From contig CAUYUJ010019873.1 of assembly GCA_963575745.1 (NCBI GenBank), positions 5,001 to 69,000 of the forward strand: a stretch of DNA of 64,000 bases, written 5' to 3'. A program made the translations under genes and the position numbers. The notes beneath the pieces are model-generated. The model searched no databases. It was not told the DNA's origin and saw nothing but the letters and a program-made list of their open reading frames with translations. Origin of the DNA: Prorocentrum cordatum (taxonomy: Eukaryota; Sar; Dinophyceae; Prorocentrales; Prorocentraceae). Positions 1 through 10,770 of this stretch are shown piece after piece. Position 1 is the first letter of the stretch. Every line of letters begins with the position of its first letter.

Positions 1-248
1 GAGGAGGAGAGGGCAAGGAGGAGGGGTAGCAGGACGGAGGGCCAGAGCAAACCAAGCGCCTCCTCATGCGCCTCCGCCAGTCTTCCTGCTCTCGCTGCAG
101 GAGGCGCCTCCCCCTGCCCGGGAGACCAGCGCAACAACGGGCCTGCTGTTCCGGCGACGGCCCCGTCGCCGTCCTGGCGGGAACGGCGCTGCTGCTTTTT
201 CTGGAGCGCATGGGCGGCGAGCGAGGGGGGAAATCACCGCCCACCAAA

Positions 249-395
249 CCACCCCAACCCAACCCGAAGGCCACGATGTGCCCTCCATTTCTAGTGGGTG
301 GGGGGGGGGGGTCGGGAAACATAGACAAAAACACATGTGAAGCCCGTACCCCCCCCCCAACCCGAAATTCGGGTCTTCGGGTTGGGTTGGGGTGG
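249..395. repeat. Foldback with 21-bp perfect arms
   Basis: The arm at 249-269 (CCACCCCAACCC...GAAG) is the exact reverse complement of 375-395. Between them a run of Gs (302-311) faces a run of Cs (349-358), so a second inner stem could extend the hairpin, and 361-373 is itself the palindrome CCCGAAATTCGGG. Seen directly; function unknown. It could be a small foldback transposon relic or a chance secondary structure kept by repeat expansion. Confidence 0.8.
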
Positions 396-580
396 TCTGG
401 TAGGTAGCCAGGAAATTCTAGGCTCAAGGCGGTCGTGTCCCTCTACAGGGGGAATGTTCAAAAGTAGTCCAAAAATAGTCTGGGGACGACTTTTCCAATC
501 CTTGTGGGCACTTTGGGGTATTTTTCGAGTGTTTTTTAAAGTTTTCGCCCACACTCCGTCTGTAGGGGGGCACGCCCGAC

Positions 581-672
581 CTTCTCAAAAGGCGGTGGGA
601 CTTCTCAGAAGCCCTCGCGCCTTCTGAGAAGTCGTTCTGTCTTCGGGGAAGGCTCAGAAAACTTCCCAGAAG
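581..672. repeat. Cluster of four 11-bp palindromes (CTTCTNAGAAG type)
   Basis: CTTCTCAAAAG (581), CTTCTCAGAAG (601), CTTCTGAGAAG (621) and CTTCCCAGAAG (662) recur within 92 bp. The spacing of 20, 20 and 41 bp is roughly a multiple of 20. A degenerate tandem repeat is the simplest reading; a protein-binding array is possible but unsupported. Confidence 0.6.
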
Positions 673-918
673 GCGGGGGGACTTTCGAACCTTCTGAGCA
701 GGCCTTCTCCTCCTCACTTCCCCCCTCACTCGCCGCCGAATTTTTCTGGAGCGTAGCCTGGAGAACGAGGAGCTGTGATCGTTCACTTCAGCGTGGTGTC
801 CAGCGAGGTCCCCCCTTTTGAAACAAGGCCGTCCCCCCCCTCCGTAGTAATTGCTGCGCGCAAGTTTGCACCGGTGGTGAGCAACTTCGAACGAGTCTCG
901 AACGATAGCTCCCTTTTT

Positions 919-1855
919 ACCTAACAGCGAAGACTGATAGGTTTCTAGTGGTGTCAAAAGAGAGCATCATGACTCCTCAGGGGGGTCGGGGCGGGACCCG
1001 GGGCGGCTGCCGCCGAAGCCGAAATCGCTTGGGACATCCTCGCAAAATCGCTCTTGGCGCTCCCAGAACTCCATTCCCGGGCCACATTTTGAATGCCCGG
1101 AGCCAACTGTAGGCCACTTCGTGCTCTTCGACCTCCCAGAATTCCATTCCCGGGCCACATTGTGGATGTCCGGAGCCAATTGTAGGCCACTTCGTGGTCT
1201 TAGTTCCCACAACTCCATTCCCGGGCCACATTTTGGATGCCCAGAGCCAACTGTAGGCCACTTCGTGGTCTTCGAGTTCCCAGAACTCCATTCCTGGGCA
1301 TGATTTTGAATGCCCGGAGCCAACTGTAGGCCACTTCGTGTTCTTCGAGTTCCCAGAACTCCATTCCCGGGCCACATTTTGAATGCTGAGGCAGGCTGAT
1401 GCTGAGGCTGAGGCAGGCTGAGGCTGAGGCAGGCTGAGGCTGAGGCCGAGGCTGAAGGCAGACTGAGGCTGAGGCTGAAGCAGGCTGAGGCTGAGGCTGA
1501 GGCAGGCTGAGGCTGAGGCTGAGGCAGGCTGATGCTGAGGCAGGCTGAGGCTGAGGCTGAGGCTGATGCAGGCTGAGGCTGAGGCAGGCTGAGGCTGAGG
1601 CCGAGGCTGAAGGCAGACTGAGGCTGAGGCTGAAGCAGGCTGAGGCTGAGGCTGAGGCAGGCTGAGGCTGAGGCAGGCTGAGGCTGAGGCTGAGGCAGGC
1701 TGAGGCTGAGGCTGTGACTGCGACTGCCGTTGCCACTGCGACTGTCATCGCGAATGCGACTACGACTGCGAGAACAGCAGAATTCTACAACTGGATTCTC
1801 ATCTGAATCGTAAGGGGAATGCTTCCAGATATGCTCCTACACATCGCTGTTAGGT
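919..1855 (+). mobile_element. TIR-bounded minisatellite element, copy 1
   Basis: The left end has ACCTAACAGCGA (919-930) and the right end its exact reverse complement TCGCTGTTAGGT (1844-1855). Inside are, in order: a unique leader (to about 1060), about five tandem units of roughly 73 bp (1062-1384, each containing CCAACTGTAGGCCACTTCG), a GGCTGA/GGCAGGCTGA array (1385-1714), and a unique tail. The same order recurs at 21979-23497 in the same orientation with a longer array. Sequence shared by both copies continues a little outside the TIRs (TTTTT on the left, TGCTTTGCCGGGATA on the right), so the true boundary may lie just outside. No coding capacity; a non-autonomous transposon is inferred. 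Confidence 0.7.
1385..1714 (+). repeat. GGCTGA hexamer array
   Basis: Units GGCTGA and GGCAGGCTGA alternate irregularly with occasional GGCCGA and GATGCTGA variants. All frames stay open because the dominant unit is 6 bp, which produces spurious Ser/Leu/Gln/Pro-rich ORFs on the minus strand; these are not genes. Confidence 0.95.
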
Positions 1856-2270
1856 TGCTTTGCCGGGATAATTTCCCTACCTAGGCTCTGCCTAGAAGGG
1901 TTCTTATTCTGTTTGCTTAAAGGGCCGGGCAGTGGGGCACGCCCCGGGCGGTTCTCCCGGCATCCGCCCCGCGGTTCCCCCAGTTACGTCCCCTTAGCTT
2001 AGCGTTGCCTATCTCATCTTAGCTTAGCTTATTTCATCTTAGCTTAGCTTCATCTTAGCTTAACTTAGCTTCATATAGATGTTGCTTTCCTAGATCCTCC
2101 AACTCCTAGGTAGGGTCGCACTGGGATAATGAAAAACATAACCGCCTTGAATCCATGCAGCGCTACATGCGTGGAAAATCCCGGTCTGTACAATCATAGA
2201 GCTATGTCGCGATACACCCAACTTGAAAGAAAAATAGTTGTCCATTCTGTGCAACGTTGCACGAAAAAGG
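1856..2270. other. Noncoding spacer with TTAGCTTA repeats
   Basis: No coding signal. At 1993-2075 CTTAGCTTAGCTT blocks separated by CATC or TTTCATC repeat about five times. The rest appears unique. Confidence 0.6.
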
Positions 2271-2890
2271 AGCTCGCGCGGCGCTGAGGCGAGAGCCACA
2301 TTTTGAGAAGGTGGCGCAATAGTTTTTGAGACGAGTGTTCGCGGCGCTAAGGCTGGAGCCCCACTTTCAAGAGAAACCGTATTCCATCGGCAAAGCTAGT
2401 GCACACTTGTGAGACAAAGGTGTCTGGCGCTCAGGCGAGAGCCAGATTTTGAAAACGATTCCCTTCCCACCCTTGAAGTTGTAGCAACCCCTTCAAATCC
2501 AAGGTGCGCGGCGCTGAGGCGAGAGCAGCATTTTGAAAAGGAGCAGCCCTCCATCTGTCGACATGCTGCTACGAACAATGCGTTCGACGCTGAGGCGAGG
2601 GCCTCATGTTGAAACGACCCCCGTCAGACCTTGAACCTGTAGCAGTCTCTCAAGGCCAGTGCGCTCGGTGCTAAGGCGAAGGGACAATTTTGAAAAGGAG
2701 CTGCCTTTTCTGTCCGTGGACATGCTGCAAACTTTGAAGACGAGTGTGCGTGGCGCTAAGGCCAGGACCGCATTTTGAAAGTTGCCCCCCTCCGTCCGTG
2801 ACCCTGTGGCAAACTTTTGCAAGAGTGTGCGCGGTGGCTGGGGCGTAAGTCACATTAAGACAAACCGCCCTCCATCCTTGAAGCCGTTGC
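2271..2890 (+). repeat. Degenerate ~80-bp minisatellite, about eight copies
   Basis: A unit starting GTGCGCGGCGCTGAGGCGAG and continuing with a CATTTTGAAAAGGAGC-like block recurs near 2276, 2339, 2420, 2504, 2580, 2661, 2746 and 2826. Period varies 63-85 bp and units differ at many sites, so the array is old. Short ORFs across it are by-products. Confidence 0.8.
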
Positions 2891-3524
2891 AATTTTCAAC
2901 CTGCAGGATCATACATTCTTATGAAATCTCAGACGAAACGCCAGGCAGCCCTACCGACACGTCTGGGGTGCGACAGGGAGAAGTTGTTTATATGACAAAA
3001 GGATGGGGGAGGGAGGATGCGGGAAGAGGGAGGAAGAGAGAGGAGAGAGGCGGCGGAGGAGGAGGAGGACGAGGATAAGAGTTGGGTGGTGGTCAGTTCA
3101 TCAGGGAAACAAGTTCCGAGCAGAGCAACACTCACCACGATCACGATCACGACGACGTCGACGATCACGACGACGCCGACGACGTTAACGACGGAAACGA
3201 AGCGCGCTAACGATCCGCACCACAGCACGGACTTGGATAAGGCCCACCCTGCGAGGTTTGGTACACAACACATCGTTGAGCGGTGCTGCGGCTTCCTCCC
3301 GATTACGCCCCTTCCGGAGCAACAGTCAGACATTCTTGGTTTGTACCCTCGTGCCTTGCTGAGCCCAGGGGTGGCGAAGGATGAGGAGGAGAGGGGGGAG
3401 GGGGGAGAAGGAGGACGAGGAGGAAACATAATAAACATAAAGCGAACACTAATAGTTATAAATCATACTGGTATGCATTAACTCATTAATAATGGTAAGA
3501 AAAGTACGAATTCCACATAATAGC
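2891..3524. other. Spacer without recognised gene
   Basis: It contains a purine-rich GGA/GAGAGG tract (3000-3075) and an ACGATCACGACG tract (3137-3190). An ORF of 154 codons on the plus strand runs through both low-complexity tracts and has no family motif, so I do not call it. Confidence 0.5.
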
Positions 3525-4673
3525 CACTACTACTACCACCACCACCACTGCTACTACTACTACTGCTTCTACTACTACTACTACTACTATTACTATTACT
3601 ATTACTATTACTATTACTATTACTATTACTACTGTTACTATTACTATTACTATTACTATTACTAGTACTTACTATTACTATTACTATTACTATTACTATT
3701 ACTATACTATACTATTACTATTACTATTACTATTACTATTACTATTACTATTACTATTACTATTACTATTACTATTACTATTACTATTACTATTACTATT
3801 ACTATTACTATTACTATTACTATTACTATTACTATTACTATTACTATTACTATTACTATTACTATTACTATTACTATTACTATTGCTATTACTATTACTA
3901 TTACTATTACTATTACTATTACTATTACTATTACTATTACTATTACTATTTACTATTACTATTACTATTACTATTACTATTACTATTACTATTACTATTA
4001 CTATTACTATTACTATTACTATTACTATTACTATTACTATTACTATTACTATTACTATTACTATTACTATTACTATTACTATTACTATTACTATTACTAT
4101 TACTATTACTATTACTATTACTATTACTATTACTATTACTATTACTATTACTATTACTATTATTACTATTACTATTACTAACTATTACTATTACTATTAC
4201 TATTACTATTACTATTACTATTACTATTACTATTACTATTACTATTACTATTACTATTACTATTACTATTACTATTACTATTACTATTACTTTTACTATT
4301 ACTATTACTATTACTATTACTATTACTATTACTATTACTATTACTATTACTATTACTATTACTATTACTATTACTATTACTATTACTATTACTATTATTA
4401 TTATTACTACTGTTACTATTCCTACTACTACTACTGCTGCTACTGCTGCTACTGCTACTACTGCTACTTTTGCCACTACTACTAGTACTACTACTACTAC
4501 TACTACTACTACTATTGCTACTACTATTGCTACTACTACTACAACTACTACTACTACTACTACTACTACTAGTACTACTACTACGACTACTACGACTACT
4601 ACGACGACTACTACGACGACTACTACGACGATTCTACTATTACTACCATTACCACTACTACTATTACTAATGG

Positions 4674-4709
<36 letters not shown>

Positions 4710-4720
4710 GAATGCTGCTA
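3525..4720 (+). repeat. ATTACT hexamer / ACT trinucleotide array
   Basis: About 1.2 kb. The flanks are ACT/ACC triplets, and the core (about 3585-4395) is almost pure (ATTACT)n with a few phase breaks (for example near 3664, 3949, 4181). From about 4410 it returns to ACT/ACG triplets. Long Ile-Thr, Tyr and Val-Ile ORFs on both strands come only from the repeat. Confidence 0.98.
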
Positions 4721-4995
4721 GGAGTATTACCGATCAACGAATACGATCACGCAGGCGTATATTACTTATCATATTAATAGCGCTGATGCGATTATTATTC
4801 ATACTAGTAATCAACATACTACCATGCACACTACTAATAGCAATGCTAATACCAACAACCGTAACACACATAGCACTATTAGTACTACAACGACTATCGT
4901 TACTATTGTTACTACCAGTAATGATACTAATACGCGTTACTTTTATTCAGAAGGAACAGATCAGCACTAGCAACCATAAGAAACTATTCATAAAC

Positions 4996-5145
4996 AGAGG
5001 ATGAGGAGGAGCAGGAGGAGGAGGAGGAGGAGGAGGAGGAGGGGGAGGAGTAGGAGGGGGAGGAAGAGGAGGAGGAGGTAGAGGAGGAGGAGGTCGGGGC
5101 GGAGGAGGAGGAGGATGAGGCGGAGGAGGAGGGGGCGGAGGGACA
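4996..5145 (+). repeat. GGA/GAG trinucleotide array
   Basis: Nearly uninterrupted GGA triplets with GGGGGA and GTA variants, grading into GC-rich DNA. Confidence 0.9.
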
Positions 5146-5238
5146 TGTTGGCACCAGGAGCAGCGCGGACGCGGCGGTGGCGAGCAGGAGGGGGCAGGCG
5201 CGGACGCCGCGGATGGGCGGGCGGGCCCGCGGCGCCCG

Positions 5239-6031
5239 ATGAGGGCCTCGGCGGTGGCGGCGGGATGGCCGATGGGCGCCACTTGGACGTGGAGACCCTC
5301 CACGCCGCGATCCAGCGCGCCGAGGACGCTTCCACCTGCTCGCTCTTCCGCCCACCTCCTCCTCCTCCTTCACCTCCTTCTCCTCCTCCTCCTCCTCCTC
5401 TTCTCTCCCCCTTCTTCTCTTCCCCCCTTCCTCCCCCCCTCACCCTCCGCCTCGTCCTCCCCTCCTCTTCCACCTCTTTTTCCTCTTCCACCTCATCCAT
5501 ATCATGTTTGCTTGTTCCTCGTTTTTCCTTTCCCTGTCTTGATCTGGATATCATTTCCTCATCCTCCTCCTCCTCAATGTCCTGCTCACCGTCGTCATTC
5601 TGCTGCTGCTGCTCCTCCTTCCCGCGCTGCAGAATATCTTCCCCCCCAGGCACATGGGGGTCTACCAGCACCCAGGCCGCTTCCAAATCCCAGCCTGCCT
5701 CTTTGGAGTGGATCTGCAGCAGTCGCGCTTGCGTTGCATTGCGTTGCATTGCTTTGTGTTGCGCGCGCGTTGCCCAGATTCTCGCTCGTCCTTCCCCCCG
5801 CCCTCCCCCCCGCCTCTCCTTTCCTTTCGCAGTTCCGCGAACATCGCTCTTTCCGCTCTTGGGCAACTTCCTTCGCCCTCGTTCGTGAGCTCCCTCGCCG
5901 TTCGCGTCCCCGTCTGCTTTCACCCTTCCCCTTTGTTTGTTTGCCTTTTTGCATCGTCTCGTCCCGCAATCTCTGCGTGAGCCTCCCAGCGCCTCTCTCG
6001 TCGTGCCGTGCGGGGTGCTGGCGGACGCCAT
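5239..6031 (-). CDS. Weak candidate coding segment, acidic low-complexity
   Basis: A minus-strand frame open from 6031 into the GGA array has a central part (about 5360-5740) that reads like protein: a stretch around ...KEAGWDLEAAWVLVDP... followed by an acidic Glu/Asp-rich tract and Lys/Arg clusters. The rest is arginine/glycine-rich and could be translated microsatellite. No family is recognised. On the opposite strand, 5263-5350 also reads plausibly (ADGRHLDVETLHAAIQRAED), so strand is uncertain. No start or splice sites can be defended. It may be noncoding. Confidence 0.15.
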
Positions 6032-7205
6032 GGCGCCCCCAACAGGGCGGCGGCGACGCCGTCAACGCTGAGCCCCGCATCTTGCCGCAGATGTCCTACA
6101 CACTCTGCCGACCGTCGTATCCCCTCCTCCTCCGCGCCCCTCATCTCCCCCCCGCTCCTTCGGACCTTCCTCCCATCGGCCCCACTCGGCACCCGACAAG
6201 CATCGAACCCGACCGCAGGCGTCCGAAGGCCGCTGCAAATCACCGACTGCAGCCTGTACCCCCAGAGACTGTCGATGACTCCCGACTGGTTGCCGAACGC
6301 TTCTCAATCACCTGGCCCCCCCATCGTTCCAACGCCTCGGCCCGCCTCCTTTTCGCAGCCTCTCATTTCCCCAGGGGGGCGCCTTGCCTCGGGGTGCCCC
6401 CTCGACAGGGACAACGCTGGTTAAGGTCGGCCCTCTCGGGGCGCGCGCGCTCCTTTTGCATCCCGACCTTGACCTGTGTCTCACTTCTTTGTGGCGCGCC
6501 ATCGTCGTGGGCGCCGCCGCCACAATTCCAACGTTCCCACCGCCGCCGCCTTGAATATTACAGTTGCGCCCACTCCCAGGGGCGGCCAGGGGGTACCGTC
6601 TGGGGGGGCTCATATTTTATAACCGTTCCCTAGCCGACCTCGATGAAGAGACTGCGGCTGTGTTTCCGTGCTTCTGGCTGCGAGGGCTTCTGCCCGCCCG
6701 TTGAACCGAGTCTGGTCCCCTGTCCTCCCTCTGGAGGGCCTGGCCGACTGGCCCCAGGAGACGCTCGAGAGCGTCAGAATGAGGGTCGCCGAGACAGGGG
6801 ATTGGCTTAGAGGAGGAAGCAATGACCTGGAATCCACGACGCATCGCCGATGGATTGGCGATTGGCCGCCGATGGGGAAGCGCCGCGCTCCCGGGCAGGT
6901 GGGGGCGCCAGGCCTTTGTCGGCGACGAATTGGCGAGTGGCGGTCGATGCCTCCCTTTCCCAGAACTCCAGCGCCGTGTTTTTTCTCAGCGCGGGCCCCT
7001 AGTGCTCCGGACCTTTTCCGGAGCCCGGCGAGGGCCCCCAGAGTACGCATACGGCGAAACGTCTCCCGCCGATGCTGTTTTTACAGCGCGAGGAAGTCGG
7101 GGGCGGCCAAGAGGGGGGTGATGACTAGGGGGGGTGGCTATCATGGCGTGGGCCATGATGTTTCCTCTGATTTCATGGCGCCTCTTCTTATCTCATTACG
7201 TTCCC
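6032..7205. other. GC-rich stretch without recognised gene
   Basis: Open frames exist on both strands but none carries a motif or consistent codon pattern. The only structured feature is the dispersed hairpin repeat at 7098-7170. Confidence 0.5.
7098..7170 (+). repeat. Dispersed hairpin repeat, copy 1
   Basis: The block starting TCGGGGGCGG, through GAGGGGGGTGATGACTAGGG and the hairpin ATCATGGC-GTGG-GCCATGAT, is repeated at about 32017-32085. The stem is perfect here. In the other copy the stem is ATATCATTGC/GCCATGATAT with one mismatch, so pairing is largely kept despite substitutions. Confidence 0.7.
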
Positions 7206-7272
7206 CCTAGGAGGAGGAGGGGGAGGAGGAGGAGGAGGAGGAGGAGGAGGAGGAGGAGGAGGAGGAGGAGGA
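7206..7272 (+). repeat. GGA trinucleotide array
   Basis: Nearly pure (GGA)n of about 65 bp. Confidence 0.95.
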
Positions 7273-7284
7273 TGTGCCGGCGAA

Positions 7285-8320
7285 GCATCAGGAGGGAAAG
7301 ATAAGCACACATGACATTCAACGCTGATTCGCATACAAAACATGTGTAATGGAGGGGAAAAAGGAACACCCATGAAACATGGAGCACATGGGGCCTCCTG
7401 GGATCTGTGTGGATGCGTTTGTGTCCCTCTGGGTCCCTTTACTTCCTCCCTCCCCGTTGTGCCGGCGAAAAGGGGGGGAAGGTTGCCCCTCCTCTCCCCC
7501 TTCCTTTCCTTTGGCCGCGGAGGCGGCGGGACGGGGCGCCCGCTGGCGCGTGGAAGGCGGGTTTAGGAGGGTCAGAGTGAGGGTGTACGGGTCGAGAGCG
7601 CTCAGCGTCTGCCCCGTGTCGCTTCCATCGCCAGCTCGGTGACTCTGGTAAGGGGCCACATGTGAACCCTACCCCTGCCCCCCACGACTTCTGAGGGGGA
7701 GCGTGGGGTTCACTTCGCTCGGGAGCTCCCGAGCGAAGTGAAACTCAGAAGTCCTGGGGGGCAGGGGTAGGGTTCGCACGTGGCCGCCTATCTGGCCCGC
7801 CGCCGACGCGCGAAGCGTTCGGGTCGAGAGCCTTGGAGGCAGGCTCTGGGCCGGCACTCGGGCGGGGCGGCGCGCGCCTCGCCCGGCTTCGCGGGCCGCC
7901 AGTGCCCGAGGCCGCCTCCGCGCACCCGAGCTCCGCCGACGCTCGGCGGCCCGGGCTGCCGTCCCCCCCCTCCCCCAACGTCAGGAGGGGGAAATGCACA
8001 TAGACACAATGAATCGTCGCTTCCCAGGAAAATATGGGAAACTATGGGAAGTGAGGGGGAAGACAAAACCCCAGAAGATATAGGAAAATATGGGGAATCT
8101 GGTTATTTGTGTGTATGTACTTGTGTGTCCTTGGGCCCCTTCACCAACGGCCGCCCTGCGCTCTGCCGCCCGCGCTGGCGCGCCCACGTGTCCGGCGCGG
8201 CCCGTCGGCTCTGCGGTCGCGCTCGCGTCCGCCGGCGTCCGCCAGCCAGAAGGGAAGGTTCAGGGTCAGGGCGCGGGGTCGGGGCCCGTACCTGTCGAGT
8301 AGACGTAGTAGTGACCTTTC
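7285..8320 (+). repeat. Diverged tandem duplication (~695 bp offset) around a hairpin
   Basis: The segment from 7288 (CAGGAGGGAAAGATAAGCACAC) through TTTGTGTCCCTCTGGGTCCC near 7420 resembles the segment from about 7980 (CAGGAGGGGGAAATGCACAT) through GTGTGTCCTTGGGCCCCTTC near 8120. A further phrase AAGGTTCAGGGTCAGGGCG repeats at 8256 and 8409. Similarity is partial and was judged by eye. Confidence 0.4.
7654..7785. repeat. Long near-perfect foldback with 34-bp perfect palindrome at its centre
   Basis: The 42-nt left arm (7654-7695) and right arm (7744-7785) are reverse complements with three mismatches. Between them 7709-7742 is a perfect 34-bp palindrome centred on GGGAG|CTCCC. The only strong asymmetry is 13 unpaired bases (7696-7708) against one (7743). 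One strand can thus form a hairpin of about 59 bp. No protein is encoded. A foldback/MITE-like element or a regulatory RNA hairpin are both possible. Confidence 0.9.
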
Positions 8321-8399
8321 GCCGGAGTGACCTTTGGTGCGGGCACAGATGGGTCCCCAGGCGGCTAAGCACGAGGCAGTAACAGCTGCTTGCGCGCCC

Positions 8400-9120
8400 A
8401 GGCAGGTGAAGGTTCAGGGTCAGGGCGTGGAGTGGGGGCCCGTACAGTCGGGGCCCTGAAGAAGGAGCCCTTTTGGTTGGGGAGGGGCTCCACGTTCCTT
8501 AAGTGTTCCACAGCTTGTCTCAGGTTTTCCTTGTGTGTTCGATCGGAAATCGAAGTTTAGCTTATGGAAAAAATGAGCCTCGTTCCTTATTTAGGGTTCC
8601 TTAGGTCAACGCCCCGACTGTGCCTGGGTCGAGGTTGTTTGCGTTTTGGGGCGGTAGGGCTTGGGTGATGGGACTAGGGGCGTCGGGGTAAGGTGTGTGG
8701 AATGATGGTCAGGGGTGTTGATGGTTGGGATTAGGGTTTGTCCTGAGGGTTGGGGTTTTATGTGGGGGCTTTCTTTTGTTTGGGGGGGGGGGTCGGTGTA
8801 GTACTGAGGTTGAGGTCAGGGTGTTAGGCTTAGTGCCTAGGGCTATGGCGTCAGTATCGGGGTGTAAGGGTTAGGATTGGCTCTCAGACCAGGTTTGGTG
8901 CTTAGGATTTTTGTTAAGGTGTTATGCTATGGGTGTCTAGGTTTAGGGTCAGCGTGTCGAGTGTTAGGACTAACATTATGAGTTGCGATTAATCGGTTTT
9001 TCTTGTGCCAAGGTGTCAGGGATTCGGGTTCTGATGTGCGGCTTGGGTTTGGGTAATGCAGGGCTCGGGTGGTGGAGTTCGGGTATTCGGGTCAGGGTTT
9101 CGGACTTGGCCCGACAAGAG
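8400..9120. other. G/T-rich noncoding stretch with scattered telomere-like words
   Basis: Strand asymmetry is marked (G and T dominate). Words such as ATTTAGGGTT (near 8598), GATTAGGGTTT (near 8733) and GGTTTAGGGTC (near 8940) occur among degenerate GGTGTTAGG variants. No gene. It may be a decayed interstitial telomeric tract or just G/T-rich DNA. Confidence 0.35.
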
Positions 9121-9835
9121 TGGAGTGCGGGGCCCAATATATCGCCCAGAAAGGGGGAGGGGTGGGGGGGAGGGGAGGACGACGAATCGGAAAGGAGCTT
9201 TTGTTTGATTTTCTCTTCTGTCTCCCCCCTTGGGGGGGACCAGCGGCGTGCCCTCTAGAATTAATACACTTGGCCAACGCGAGCTGGAGGGGCGGAAAAC
9301 GCATACCCATAAAGCGCGTCGAGAGCCTCTCTTGGTGACGGTGGCCAGAAACGCGCCGATGCGAGGGCGGGAGAGATGCGAGAGGAGGATCAGGTCGATT
9401 CCCTGTCGGCCGTTCGTCGTCCTCGTGTGGCGGCGGCAGAGATGCTTTGTCCGCCTGTGGGCCCTAGCCCCACTTCCACGTCGCCGCTGTCATTCCTTTT
9501 TTCTCTTCTGCCCCATGCTATTCGACCTGTCCCACATGATGTGAAAACGCCATCCGTGCGGATGGCCGTGCAAACACGTCGCGTTGGCCACCTCGAGTGT
9601 AGGTCCACCCTCCCCGCCATCAGCCGCTTGGTTGGTCTGTATGAGTAAGCGATATGGCCAGGCTCGGCTGTTCGGAGGGCATGAATGGGAGGCTCGGTGA
9701 GGAGTGGGGAACAGTTGGGTACCGTCCATCGTCATCTCCTCGTCCTCGGTGTTGGCAGTTGCTGCATCTGTTTCGGCATCCCTGGTTTTCAACACCATTT
9801 GACCGATCCCCATGCCTACTGGGCAGTAGCTCTTG
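9121..9835. other. Region upstream of the helicase block, probably intronic or flanking
   Basis: The helicase frame is nominally open from 9685, but the translation before about 9836 does not resemble the family, and no Walker or other upstream helicase motif is visible in any frame here. Earlier exons, if any, lie elsewhere or have been lost. Confidence 0.4.
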
Positions 9836-9856
9836 ACGCTTCGCGTATCCCCACCA
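9836..9856 (+). repeat. 21-bp direct repeat, left copy
   Basis: ACGCTTCGCG followed by TATCCCCACCA occurs here and, identically, at 13111-13131, bracketing the 3.25-kb coding block. It could be a target-site duplication, a repeat at intron boundaries (short direct repeats are reported at dinoflagellate intron ends), or chance homology. Confidence 0.85.
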
Positions 9857-10770
9857 TCGTGATTGTGCTCACCACCAGGAGCAACGGGATGCACAACTGG
9901 GGCTTTGTCGATGACGCCAAGCGGCTGAACGTGGCGATCACGAGGGCCAAGCGGAACATCATGATGTTGGGAGACGGGCGCATGTTCGCCAATGCCACTT
10001 GGTCCCAGCTACGTGTGCTTTCCGAATACGGGCGCTTGACCCGCCTTTGGGTCAGGTTCGGGGGCGACGGACCCGCCGGCCACAGGCAATCCCTGGCCAT
10101 GGACGATAGGTTTGACCCACTGCCCGACCTCGCCACCTGGGTACCCTCCCCCGTTGCCTGGAGTTGTGACGCGAAGGGAGAGGATGGGCGCAATGAGCTC
10201 GATGCGGCCAAGAGAAAAGCCCGTGACGCTCAGGCGAACAGCTTCGCCGATCGCTTCAACACCCCACTTGCCGATGACTTCGACTGGGACTCCCTGGGCA
10301 AGTTCATCTCTGACGGCCTAAACGAGATCCTCTCGACGCCTGCCTTCCATGTGCTCATCTACCTGGTGGCGCGGCTCCACCCGCATGAATTCTCGCTGTC
10401 CGAGACACCGCGGCAGCCTGGCAGATTCGACCGGAAGGCGTGGTCGCACCTGGGCTTCCTGTTCGACATGTCCCTGGGTTTAGACGCGACCAATCTGGTC
10501 TACAACATGCTCTGGGCAGCCATAGTGTGGTCACTCGGCCTTGGCACTCCCTGGGAGGACGCAGGCCACGCAGTGTGCAACGACTCCCTCTCCCCGGTGC
10601 CGCACGTCAGGGGCCGACGTGCAACGCTCTGCGGGCGGCGACAGTGCACTCCCAAGGGACTTTTCCGACAGGTTCCCCAGGCGTGGAGTGCAACAACCAA
10701 GGATTGCTGCAGGCACAGGAAGCACCCGGGGATGGTTGGCCTGCAGGAGATCTTGGGTAGTGCGGCCGAC
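9845..10770 (+). CDS. UPF1-like superfamily 1 helicase, C-terminal fragment
   Basis: The frame contains the end of an SF1 helicase core. A hydrophobic strand TIVIVL leads into TTRSN (motif V region), then GFVDDAKRLNVAITRAKRN, which matches motif VI (family form: F..D.RRLNVA.TRAR), then IMMLGD. This is the C-terminal RecA-like domain of UPF1/AAA_12-type RNA/DNA helicases, which unwind nucleic acids using ATP. The N-terminal ATPase domain with the Walker motifs is not visible upstream, so this is a terminal exon or a truncated copy. About 270 further residues follow without a recognised domain (ending near LGLGTPWED and GLQEILG). The frame degenerates after about 10760 and coding character continues in another frame (next feature), so one indel lies near 10761-10785. 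GC-rich third positions. No start codon can be assigned. Confidence 0.6.

Larger units (their letters stand above)
1..918. other. GC-rich stretch without a recognised gene
   Basis: No open frame here shows family motifs; frames on both strands are short and proline/arginine-rich as expected from GC-rich noncoding DNA. It holds long homopolymers (G run ending at 311, C run 349-358), one foldback (249-395) and a cluster of short palindromes (581-672), listed separately. The right edge is set by the TIR of the next element. Confidence 0.5.

Noticed and set aside
403-428. GGTAGCCA...GGCTCAAG resembling the two ends of the dinoflagellate spliced leader
   Set aside because: Ten unrelated bases replace the central TTTT, and no gene follows. 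Chance match is more likely than a relict leader.
3883-4737. Long Ile-Thr, Tyr and Val-Ile open frames
   Set aside because: They are translations of (ATTACT)n on either strand with no unique sequence.
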